Source: Polaribacter batillariae
Lineage (GTDB): Bacteria > Bacteroidota > Bacteroidia > Flavobacteriales > Flavobacteriaceae
Length of the DNA: 64,000 nucleotides
Direction: 5' to 3'
Assembly (NCBI RefSeq): GCF_017498485.1
Contig: NZ_CP071795.1
Coordinates: forward strand, 992,001-1,056,000
Shown here: positions 38,070-46,210 of the stretch, in pieces
Layout of the letters: each line of letters opens with the position of its first letter
How positions within the stretch are numbered: the stretch's first letter is position 1
Notes under the pieces: generated by a model
The model's input: the letters and a program-made list of their open reading frames with translations, nothing else
Databases searched by the model: none
What the model was told of the DNA's origin: nothing
Position numbers and translations under genes: made by a program

Positions 38070-39098
38070 TTATTTCAACAATTTATCTAAGTCGTAAAAA
38101 TAGAAGTTCTTTTCGCTGTTCATCGCTACAAACAATCCGCTTTTAAATGTGTCGTTTAAAGGAACTGTTACTACTTCGCAACCATCGGTTTCTAGAGTCG
38201 ATAAATTAACCGCTTTTACAAATGCATTTGTAGTTCTATCAAATAAATTAAATTGCCCTTTTTTTTGATCGGAAATAATTAAGTAACCCGTTTTATCTGG
38301 CATTTTTGCAATTGCAATTCCTTCGATATCTGCTAAAAAATAGTCTCCGCCAAAACAACTAATCTCTGTATTGCCTTTGGTTGGTTCTGCATAATATTTT
38401 CGAATGCAGTGGCGCTCATCTGCATAGTAAACAAAGCCCATTTCACCATCAACAGCAATGGCTTCAATTTCTTTTTTACCACTAAAATTACCAAATTTTC
38501 TTACCAATTCTGTTTTAATCGTACCGTTTTTAGCTATTAGTTTATATTGATATAAATACTTTTCTTTTGGCCCTCTTTTTCGCCCAACAATTGCATAAAA
38601 AGAAGAATCTATGGGAGATTTGTAAAAAGCAACCCCCATAGGAAGCCTATTTTCTATCTTTTTTTCATCTTTAAAAACTGGCAAACCTCCATTATCTAAA
38701 GGTTTCATCTCTGGAACAGAAAAAATTCGAATTTGTTGTTTTTCTCTTTCTGTAAATACTAAAATATCTGTTGTTGTAGAATCGTTTATTTTAAAACCAT
38801 ATTCTAAATCGACATTATTGGGTCTTTTAATATTTCTAATGGTTTTATCTTCGATAATTTTTCCTTCTAAATTAAAAGCATAAACAGCTCCGTTTGTTTT
38901 TTTATCTGTACCAAAAACAATACTTTTTGAAGGGTCTGTTGGATGAATCCAAATTGCAGGGTCATCTGTATCGTTTACCGTTTTTTCTGTAATAACATCT
39001 GGTTTAATTTGTGGTAATTGGCTTCCTTTCGAGCAGGATAAAGTAACTAGAACACAAATTGTAAAAACAATGCTATTTTTTATTTTATAAAAAACCAT
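38070..39098 (-). CDS. Beta-propeller phytase, lipoprotein
   Basis: A 342-residue secreted 3-phytase that cuts phosphate from phytate (inositol hexaphosphate) with calcium. The signal is VFTICVLVTLSCSKG, so it is lipid-anchored. Propeller features are TVNDTDDPAIWIHPTDPSKS near residue 40, RPNNVDLEYGFK near 95, KKEIEAIAVDGEMGFVYYAD near 215 and FLADIEGIAIAKM near 260, which place the acidic calcium and phosphate ligands. It begins eight bases after the TonB receptor stops, giving a two-gene uptake operon. Confidence 0.94.
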   Translation of the reverse strand: MVFYKIKNSIVFTICVLVTLSCSKGSQLPQIKPDVITEKTVNDTDDPAIWIHPTDPSKSIVFGTDKKTNGAVYAFNLEGKIIEDKTIRNIKRPNNVDLEYGFKINDSTTTDILVFTEREKQQIRIFSVPEMKPLDNGGLPVFKDEKKIENRLPMGVAFYKSPIDSSFYAIVGRKRGPKEKYLYQYKLIAKNGTIKTELVRKFGNFSGKKEIEAIAVDGEMGFVYYADERHCIRKYYAEPTKGNTEISCFGGDYFLADIEGIAIAKMPDKTGYLIISDQKKGQFNLFDRTTNAFVKAVNLSTLETDGCEVVTVPLNDTFKSGLFVAMNSEKNFYFYDLDKLLK

Positions 39099-39106
39099 AT
39101 CTTTTA

Positions 39107-41953
39107 TTAGTTGTTAAAAAGGTCGTATTTTAAACCTATTGTTAATCTTCTACCGTAATATTCTATTTGCATTGTACGCTCTCTAACTCCTTGATAATAT
39201 CGCAAAGGTTGATTCGTAATGTTATTCACATCAGCATAAATTCTAAAATTTTTATTGATAATTACTGTTGTGTTAAAATCTAAGAAAAATTGCTTGTCGT
39301 AATAACGATCTTCAAAATTGTTTCCTCCTATTTCATCGATATAAGAATCGGAAAAATTGGCAGAAATTCTTGCCGTAAAACGTTTGTCTGCATAGCCTAA
39401 AGAACCGTTAAACATGTTCGGAGTTGTGTTGGGCAAGTCTAAATCTGTTCTTTCTTCTCCATCTTCGTTACGAATTCCGTTTGCGTTTGAAGTTAAATAT
39501 GTATAGTTTGCGTAAATGCTAAAGTTCTTTAAAAATCCTGGTAAAAAATCTAATTTTCTCTGCAAAGCAAGTTCTACCCCAAAAATGGAGGCTTTATCTC
39601 CGTTTAAAGGTTGATAAACTTCGAATCCTGTTGTATTAGGTCCGTAATCGTTTCCTGTAGTTTCGGTTTGAAAGGTATAAATAAAATCTTTTATTTTTTT
39701 GTAAAACAAACCTCCAGAAAGAATACCAACACTTTTAAAATAAGTTTCTCCCATTAAATCGAAGTTTATCGAAGTTGTAGGATTTAAATCTGGATTTCCA
39801 ATATATATTTCTTCGTCTCCAGTAATAACATCTAAAGTGGGCGTTATATCTACATAATTGGGTCTTGCTAAGGTGTTTGTCCACGCAAATCTTAAGACGG
39901 TATTTTTAGATATGTCGTATTTAAAATGCAAACCAGGCATAAAGTTAGCGTAAGAGTTTTTTTTCGTAATTACACCATTTAAAGTATCTTCATCTAAAAT
40001 ATTATTTCCTGTTGCTGTTAAGTTGGTTTGTTCGAAACGAAAACCAGCTAAGACGCTTAATTTGTTTGTTAATTTTTGATTGGTCATTATATAAGCGGCC
40101 CAAACATTTTCTTTAACCTTATAATTTGCGCGTAAAAACTCATCTGTAACTGCTTTTCCATTAGTTAAATCTAAATCTCCTAACCACTTTTCATCAGCAA
40201 AAATACCTGCTTGGTACTGACTTCCTACTAAAAAATTAGGGTCTGAGTAATTTTTTGTGGGTACAGAAGCCAAGGTTGGGTATTCGCTTTCTAAATCGAA
40301 CTCGAAAAAATTGTTATCTCTTAATTTATTTTTAAATCGGCCTCTTGCTCCAAATTTTATGAATCCTGCTCCTTCTCCAAAAAAGTCGGCTGGCAATTCA
40401 AAATTTATAAATGTATTGTAATCTTTTTCTTCTGTATATTGGTTTTCTTCAGTAATTTCTCCAAATTCGAAACTCGTAAGATTATTAAAGTCAGTAGAAT
40501 TTTCTGCAGTAAAAAGCGGAAATCTAGGATTAGAGATGTCGTTATTTATACTATATTTAGATTCAAATTCTGCGTAACGTTCGTTTAAACGTTCTTCGGA
40601 AGCTTTGGAAAAAGAACTCATCCAGTCGATTTTTAAATTTCCTGCAATATGATTTCCTCCCAAACTGTAATTTTGCATTCTTTGGTCTTCTAATCGTCTG
40701 TTTTTATTTCTGTTATTATTTATACCTCCTTTAGACTGCCTTTTTACTTCTACAGGAAACCTTGTTGGTGTATTGTTTGTAAGTGTAAAATCGGCCATTT
40801 CTATATCTTCTGCATCTAAAATTTCTTGCTCTAATCGAAAACGATTTTCACGATCGTCTCTCCAATTATACATGGTTTTTAAATAGATGTTGTTGTTATT
40901 ATTTATTCGATAATCGAAATTTGCGGCAAAACTTCTACGAACTCTCTGTACCAAATAAGTGCGTTGTTCGAATACATTTGTGTAAGGGTTTACGTCTATC
41001 TCCACTTCATCTGTTCCATTAAAATACCCGAATTTATCTGTCCATTCTGCTTCTACATTGTCAGAACCAAAATCGTTATCATTTATAGTTGCAGAAACCA
41101 TCCAACCAAATTTCTTATTCTTAGAACGGTTTCCTACTAAAAAAGAACCGTTTAAAATTCTTTTATTGGTAATGGTGTTTATCCCAGAACCTGCTGTTGC
41201 AGATACTCTAAAACCTATAGGTGCAGTTTTGGTTATTAAATTTACAGAACCACCCAAAGCATCTCCATCCATATCTGGTGTGATTGCTTTGTTAACTTGA
41301 ATCGATTGTATCATGTCAGAAGGAATTAAATCCATTTGTACATTTCTGTTATTTCCTTCTGCAGACGGTATTCTACTTCCATTTAAAGTTACCGAGTTTA
41401 ATTGTGGAGAAAGCCCTCTAATGATAATATTTCTAGCCTCACCTTGATCTACTTGCATTGTAATTCCTGGAATTCTTTTTACAGCGTCTCCAATATTGCT
41501 GTCTGGAAATTTACCAATTTGATCTGTTGAAACCACATTGGTAATGTTTAAATTGTTTTTTTGGGTATTTAAAGCTTTCGATTGCCCTCCTAATCTGTAA
41601 GATTTAATCTCAATTCCCTCTAGCTCTATATTCGCAGAATTAAGTTGAATTTTTACACTTGTCGTTTCATTATCTTTTACAAGAATTTCTTTTTTAACAT
41701 CTTCGTAGCCAAGGTATGTAACTTTAATTGTATGTTTTCCAATTGGAATGGCTACCATTGTAAAACGCCCCTCGAAGTTAGAAATACTTCCTTTTTTAAG
41801 AGTTTTAATTTCGATACTTGCACCTGGAACATACATACCATTTTCATCTGTAATTAAGCCTTGAATGCTTCCTGTTTGTGCTGTTACTTTTTGAGTTAAA
41901 AACGATAGGCATATCGTTAGAAAAAAGAATTTTAATAAATTAGTTTGCTTCAT
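39107..41953 (-). CDS. TonB-dependent receptor, phytase-linked
   Basis: About 948 residues from the ATG at 41953 (MKQTNLLKFFFLTICLSF); eight extra codons upstream are unlikely. After the signal peptide there is a CarboxypepD_reg-like domain (GSIQGLITDENGMYVPGASI), a plug (DAVKRIPGITMQVDQGEARN and NIIIRGLSPQLNSVTLNG) and a 22-strand barrel ending GRRLTIGLKYDLFNN. It imports a substrate across the outer membrane with TonB energy. Pairing with phytase suggests phytate or its products as ligand. Confidence 0.94.
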   Translation of the reverse strand: MKQTNLLKFFFLTICLSFLTQKVTAQTGSIQGLITDENGMYVPGASIEIKTLKKGSISNFEGRFTMVAIPIGKHTIKVTYLGYEDVKKEILVKDNETTSVKIQLNSANIELEGIEIKSYRLGGQSKALNTQKNNLNITNVVSTDQIGKFPDSNIGDAVKRIPGITMQVDQGEARNIIIRGLSPQLNSVTLNGSRIPSAEGNNRNVQMDLIPSDMIQSIQVNKAITPDMDGDALGGSVNLITKTAPIGFRVSATAGSGINTITNKRILNGSFLVGNRSKNKKFGWMVSATINDNDFGSDNVEAEWTDKFGYFNGTDEVEIDVNPYTNVFEQRTYLVQRVRRSFAANFDYRINNNNNIYLKTMYNWRDDRENRFRLEQEILDAEDIEMADFTLTNNTPTRFPVEVKRQSKGGINNNRNKNRRLEDQRMQNYSLGGNHIAGNLKIDWMSSFSKASEERLNERYAEFESKYSINNDISNPRFPLFTAENSTDFNNLTSFEFGEITEENQYTEEKDYNTFINFELPADFFGEGAGFIKFGARGRFKNKLRDNNFFEFDLESEYPTLASVPTKNYSDPNFLVGSQYQAGIFADEKWLGDLDLTNGKAVTDEFLRANYKVKENVWAAYIMTNQKLTNKLSVLAGFRFEQTNLTATGNNILDEDTLNGVITKKNSYANFMPGLHFKYDISKNTVLRFAWTNTLARPNYVDITPTLDVITGDEEIYIGNPDLNPTTSINFDLMGETYFKSVGILSGGLFYKKIKDFIYTFQTETTGNDYGPNTTGFEVYQPLNGDKASIFGVELALQRKLDFLPGFLKNFSIYANYTYLTSNANGIRNEDGEERTDLDLPNTTPNMFNGSLGYADKRFTARISANFSDSYIDEIGGNNFEDRYYDKQFFLDFNTTVIINKNFRIYADVNNITNQPLRYYQGVRERTMQIEYYGRRLTIGLKYDLFNN

Positions 41954-42138
41954 TTTTATAGTTGATTTATAAACCATAAAATTAGCAATGCCAAAGCATT
42001 TTTATCATTAACTAAATGAAAAGAAAATGATAAGTTTGAATGAAAATAAACGAGATTTAACGTTTAGGAAAATTTGTTTTTACAATAATTTTAATTGATA
42101 TTTGATACGGTTGTTTTTCTAAATTTTGATAAAATCAC

Positions 42139-42172
42139 AAAAAAAGACCATCTTTTAAAAAATCGTCTTTTA
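42139..42172 (-). terminator. Possible terminator downstream of the 42195 remnant
   Basis: On the minus strand AAAAGACGATTTTTTAAAAG then ATGGTCTTTTTTT; the outer AAAGAC/GTCTTT pair and the closing T run fit a weak terminator. It lies 23 bases past the remnant stop. Confidence 0.4.
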
Positions 42173-42194
42173 TGATAAATACCATTTATTATTT

Positions 42195-42383
42195 TTAAGG
42201 CGGATTTGTAGGTCCAAAATTCATTGGAATTGGTGGTTGCTGGTAATTTTTTATTTCTCCATGTGCTTCTTCGAACTTACGAACATTTTCTACCAAAACT
42301 TTAGTAAGTCCATTTCTACCTGAAGAAAGTTTAATTTGTATTTTTACGTGAGAATTCACAAGGTTTCTAAAAGCGTTTTTGTC
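42195..42383 (-). CDS. Short ORF at the array end
   Basis: An open frame of about 60 codons, reading VNSHVKIQIKLSSGRNG, then LTKVLVENVRKFEEAHGEIK and ending PPIPMNFGPTNPP. The text looks like a genuine protein C-terminus, but the N-terminal part is encoded by a copy of the CRISPR repeat end, so the present start is unclear (GTG inside the repeat, or further up). No known domain. The duplication of its 5' part at 43183 shows it predates the toxin-antitoxin insertion. Confidence 0.35.
   Translation of the reverse strand, partial: DKNAFRNLVNSHVKIQIKLSSGRNGLTKVLVENVRKFEEAHGEIKNYQQPPIPMNFGPTNPP
42303..42362. repeat. Array-end flank, copy A of a direct repeat
   Basis: AGTAAGTCCATTTCTACCTG, then GAAGAAAGTTT, then the 3' end of the CRISPR repeat (TTTTTACGTGAGAATTCACA AG). 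The same string returns at 43183-43247. The two copies enclose the HigBA module; copy A lacks six bases inside the repeat part. Confidence 0.75.
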
Positions 42384-42482
42384 TTAATCGGAGTTGCTAG
42401 TAATGCGAGACAAATCCATAAAGTTTCCATATAATTCAACTTTTTTATTATCTTTGTTAAAGTAAACCGACAAATAAACTGA

Positions 42483-42815
42483 ATGAAACCAAAATTTGAG
42501 GTAATTTTTCTTGAACAAGCTATTGACTTTATGAGTAAAATAGATGCTAAAGCAAAAAAGAAAATTTACTATAATTTGGATAAGGCAAAACTTGAGAATG
42601 ACCCAAAACTGTTTAAGAAACTGACTGATGAAATTTGGGAGTTTAGAACACTTTACCAAGGAATTCAATATAGACTTTTTGCTTTTTGGGACAAAAACGA
42701 TAAAACTGAAACTCTTGTCTTATCTACTCACGGAATGGTTAAAAAAGTGAGCAAAGTTCCAAAAGCACAAATTGAAAAAGCATTAAAAATTAGAGCTGAA
42801 TTTTTTGGCGAGTAA
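42483..42815 (+). CDS. higB: Type II toxin, HigB/RelE-like
   Basis: A 110-residue RelE-superfamily toxin: FEVIFLEQAIDFMSKIDAKA at the N-terminus, KLENDPKLFKKLTDEIWEFR in the middle and YQGIQYRLFAFWDKND with TLVLSTHGMVKKVSKVP at the end, where the ribonuclease residues of HigB enzymes lie. The toxin precedes the antitoxin, the usual HigBA order. Family members cut mRNA on the ribosome. The antitoxin starts ten bases after its stop. Confidence 0.9.
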   Translation: MKPKFEVIFLEQAIDFMSKIDAKAKKKIYYNLDKAKLENDPKLFKKLTDEIWEFRTLYQGIQYRLFAFWDKNDKTETLVLSTHGMVKKVSKVPKAQIEKALKIRAEFFGE

Positions 42816-42825
42816 ACTTGAAATT

Positions 42826-43158
42826 ATGGCAACTAAAAATAAAAAGATGAAAATGATGACACTTGACCAAATGAAGGACAAAGACATCGGAAAGATTGGA
42901 ACGCCAGAGCGTGACAAATATGAATTTGACTTGCGAATGGAAGTCCTTGGCGATATGATTAAATCTGTACGAAAAGAACGAAATTTAACACAAGAACAAC
43001 TTGGCGAATTAATTGGAGTTCAGAAATCACAAATTTCTAAATTGGAAAGAAACACGAAAAACGTGACTATCGAAACAATTTTAAAGGTATTTAAAGCCTT
43101 AAAAGCAAACGTCCGATTTAGCGTCGAAATGAATGATTTTGACTTTAAAGTAACGTAA
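42826..43158 (+). CDS. higA: Type II antitoxin, HigA-like XRE regulator
   Basis: A 110-residue antitoxin from the ATG at 42826 (MATKNKKMKMMTLDQMKDK); the TTG at 42805 would overlap the toxin and is less likely. The XRE helix-turn-helix reads SVRKERNLTQEQLGELIGVQ then KSQISKLERNTKNVTIETIL near residues 48-85. It should bind its own promoter and neutralise HigB. The unit is inserted at the degenerate end of the CRISPR array. Confidence 0.9.
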   Translation: MATKNKKMKMMTLDQMKDKDIGKIGTPERDKYEFDLRMEVLGDMIKSVRKERNLTQEQLGELIGVQKSQISKLERNTKNVTIETILKVFKALKANVRFSVEMNDFDFKVT

Positions 43159-43182
43159 AGCACTACTAGCAACAAAGTTTTA

Positions 43183-43247
43183 GTAAGTACATTTCTACCT
43201 GAAGAAAGTTTGATTTCAAATTGTATTTTTACGTGAGAATTCACAAG
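43183..43247. repeat. Array-end flank, copy B with terminal degenerate repeat
   Basis: The second copy of the 42303 flank, joined to 38 of 46 bases of a CRISPR repeat (from GATTTCAAATTG to CACAAG). It forms the first, degenerate repeat of the array. Confidence 0.75.
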
Positions 43248-44843
43248 TGTTGTAAAATCTTATACTTCTGTTGCTGGGTTGTGAATTGATTTCAAATTGT
43301 ATTTTTACGTGAGAATTCACAAGCAGGATGGTCAGCATTTATAAGTAAAACAGGTTGTGAATTGATTTCAAATTGTATTTTTACGTGAGAATTCACAAGA
43401 ATGAAAACAAACTTATCATTGTAAGTATAGTTGTGAATTGATTTCAAATTGTATTTTTACGTGAGAATTCACAAGCAGGATGGTCAGCATTTATAAGTAA
43501 AACAGGTTGTGAATTGATTTCAAATTGTATTTTTACGTGAGAATTCACAAGGAGCGTCCCTATCGGAGATTGTTTTGCCAAGTTGTGAATTGATTTCAAA
43601 TTGTATTTTTACGTGAGAATTCACAAGCTTTAAAAACTTGTTAAAAATGGCTGTTAGGTTGTGAATTGATTTCAAATTGTATTTTTACGTGAGAATTCAC
43701 AAGTTTAGAAATTTTGTTAGAACATTTATATGCGTTGTGAATTGATTTCAAATTGTATTTTTACGTGAGAATTCACAAGATAAGTACGTTAAACGCTTAT
43801 AAGTCAGGCGTTGTGAATTGATTTCAAATTGTATTTTTACGTGAGAATTCACAAGGATATTGCCATAATTATTCATCATCTAATAGTTGTGAATTGATTT
43901 CAAATTGTATTTTTACGTGAGAATTCACAAGTTTTAAATCTTGCTTCTTTTATCATTGTTAGTTGTGAATTGATTTCAAATTGTATTTTTACGTGAGAAT
44001 TCACAAGTAATTATGATTTTCGTTTTGGCTAACGCAAGTTGTGAATTGATTTCAAATTGTATTTTTACGTGAGAATTCACAAGTCTTTTGCAACTCAAAT
44101 CTTTGGTTTGTAAGTTGTGAATTGATTTCAAATTGTATTTTTACGTGAGAATTCACAAGATCGTAAAGTATTGTATATTTGTGATGTGCGTTGTGAATTG
44201 ATTTCAAATTGTATTTTTACGTGAGAATTCACAAGTGGTTATAGTTTTACCACCACCAGAACCACGTTGTGAATTGATTTCAAATTGTATTTTTACGTGA
44301 GAATTCACAAGTGTTGTTTTTTATTTCGACTAAATTCTGATGTTGTGAATTGATTTCAAATTGTATTTTTACGTGAGAATTCACAAGCAGTGGTCATCAC
44401 AGCAGCCGTGGCCGAGTGTTGTGAATTGATTTCAAATTGTATTTTTACGTGAGAATTCACAAGGTCTAGCGGTTCGCATCGGCAAGCGTATGGGTTGTGA
44501 ATTGATTTCAAATTGTATTTTTACGTGAGAATTCACAAGCAATAAAAATCATGATATTACTTATTCCTAGTTGTGAATTGATTTCAAATTGTATTTTTAC
44601 GTGAGAATTCACAAGTCTATTTAAAGCAGTTTCTTCTATCTCTTCGTTGTGAATTGATTTCAAATTGTATTTTTACGTGAGAATTCACAAGTATCGCGTT
44701 TTTGTTGCTTGTTCTGTTCTTGTTGTGAATTGATTTCAAATTGTATTTTTACGTGAGAATTCACAAGTTTTGCTATTTCAGGGATTTTATACATTCCGTT
44801 GTGAATTGATTTCAAATTGTATTTTTACGTGAGAATTCACAAG
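43202..44843 (+). CRISPR. Type II-C CRISPR array, 22 repeats and 21 spacers
   Basis: Repeats of 46 bases start GTTGTGAATTGATTTCAAAT, then TGTATTTTTACGTGAGAATT, then CACAAG. All spacers are 30 bases, giving an exact 76-base period. The first repeat (43202) is degenerate in its first eight or so bases; all others look identical. Direction + is set by the tracrRNA anti-repeat, which pairs with the first half of this strand, and by a terminator after the last repeat. Spacers 2 (43324) and 4 (43476) are identical. Spacer 14 (44236) read backwards codes for a P-loop. The array is convergent with the cas genes. Confidence 0.97.
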
Positions 44844-44846
44844 GTC

Positions 44847-44892
44847 AATCCCAAAATATTGAGTAAAATCAATACTTTGGGATTCCTTTTTT
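44847..44892 (+). terminator. Terminator closing the CRISPR array
   Basis: AATCCCAAA (44847) pairs with TTTGGGATT (44876-44884), then CCTTTTTT. It lies four bases after the last repeat and would stop + strand crRNA transcripts; the A/T-rich stem may also act on the cas2 transcript from the other side. Confidence 0.72.
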
Positions 44893-44959
44893 AAATTAGA
44901 AAAACAATACTCTTAGCACTTTTAGAAACAAATTACAGTTATTTTTTTAATTCTATTTT

Positions 44960-45298
<339 letters not shown>

Positions 45299-45305
45299 TT
45301 ATATT

Positions 45306-46199
45306 CTAATCTAACTCTGGATATTTAATTTGCCTTAATTCTCCTGTAAAACATTTATATAAACTCGATGTTGTAGTCGTAACCGCTACAAATAAAGGTC
45401 TAACCACTCCATCTATAAAGACATCTTGTGTTGCAATGGTTAAAATTTGGGCTTTTGCCGGTTTCGTTAATTTAAAACTATCTCGATAACTACTATTCAC
45501 ATAATTAAAAACTAACTTATCTACAAAAGGTCTGTAAGGTTCCATAATATCATCTGCCAAACAATATGCATTGTATTTATTTTTATGGAAAATTCCTAAA
45601 ACTGGTAACATGCCACTACTAACCAAGGCTCTCGCCACTATACTTCTTAAAACTGCATAACCAAAATTTAGCAAATTATTAGGTGTCTCTCCAAAACGTT
45701 CTCTCGAAAAATTATCAAACAAATGTTTCCAGTAATATTGTGCAGCCATTCCTTCTCTATTGCTTGTATCGCCACTTTTTACCGTCAATTTATATTCTGT
45801 TAAAGGCTCTGAAAATTTATTATTCAAATTTAATAACGCTTCTTGGTTTGCTATTTTCTGCTCAACGGTTTGTTTCCATAGTTGTTTTTTTAGAGGTTCT
45901 GAGGCTGCTAATTGATGTTTTATTCTTTCTGAATATTCTGAGTGTCCATACATTGGCAACATCATTCCAAATGGTAAATGATGTTCATCGCAACTAATAA
46001 CAGCTACATTATTGCCTTGTAATTTTATTAAGAGCTGATTGCTAATTGTTATTTGATAATGGTCTAACATTAGCAAAGCTATGTCTTCTATTGGCACTGT
46101 ACCAATTATTTCTTTACTTTCTGGTTCTTGAACAACTAGTTGCTTTTGCTTTAATTTTAGGTAAGACGGGTTGCCTATGTAAATGGTTCTTTTAATCAT
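45306..46199 (-). CDS. cas1: CRISPR-associated endonuclease Cas1 (type II)
   Basis: A 297-residue Cas1. The N-terminal beta domain starts IKRTIYIGNPSYLKLKQKQL and carries VPIEDIALLMLDHYQITIS. The helical catalytic domain includes NLLNFGYAVLRSIVARALVS with its conserved residues, and GIFHKNKYNAYCLADDIMEP with the metal-binding His and Asp. It works with Cas2 in spacer capture. It begins 11 bases after the cas9 stop. Complete. Confidence 0.97.
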   Translation of the reverse strand: MIKRTIYIGNPSYLKLKQKQLVVQEPESKEIIGTVPIEDIALLMLDHYQITISNQLLIKLQGNNVAVISCDEHHLPFGMMLPMYGHSEYSERIKHQLAASEPLKKQLWKQTVEQKIANQEALLNLNNKFSEPLTEYKLTVKSGDTSNREGMAAQYYWKHLFDNFSRERFGETPNNLLNFGYAVLRSIVARALVSSGMLPVLGIFHKNKYNAYCLADDIMEPYRPFVDKLVFNYVNSSYRDSFKLTKPAKAQILTIATQDVFIDGVVRPLFVAVTTTTSSLYKCFTGELRQIKYPELD

Positions 46200-46210
46200 A
46201 ACTGCCTTTA

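Larger units (their letters stand above)
42393..43173. repeat. Inverted repeat pair bracketing the HigBA module
   Basis: GTTGCTAGTAATGC at 42393-42406 and GCACTACTAGCAAC at 43160-43173 are inverted repeats of 14 bases with one mismatch. They lie just inside the duplicated array-end flanks, and the right one continues AAAG as at the ParDE module. Confidence 0.55.

Noticed and set aside
43020..43244. A 74-codon minus-strand ORF across the HigA gene and the array end
   Set aside because: It overlaps the clear HigA gene in antisense and its start lies in the CRISPR repeat; only the first codons reflect the duplicated flank.
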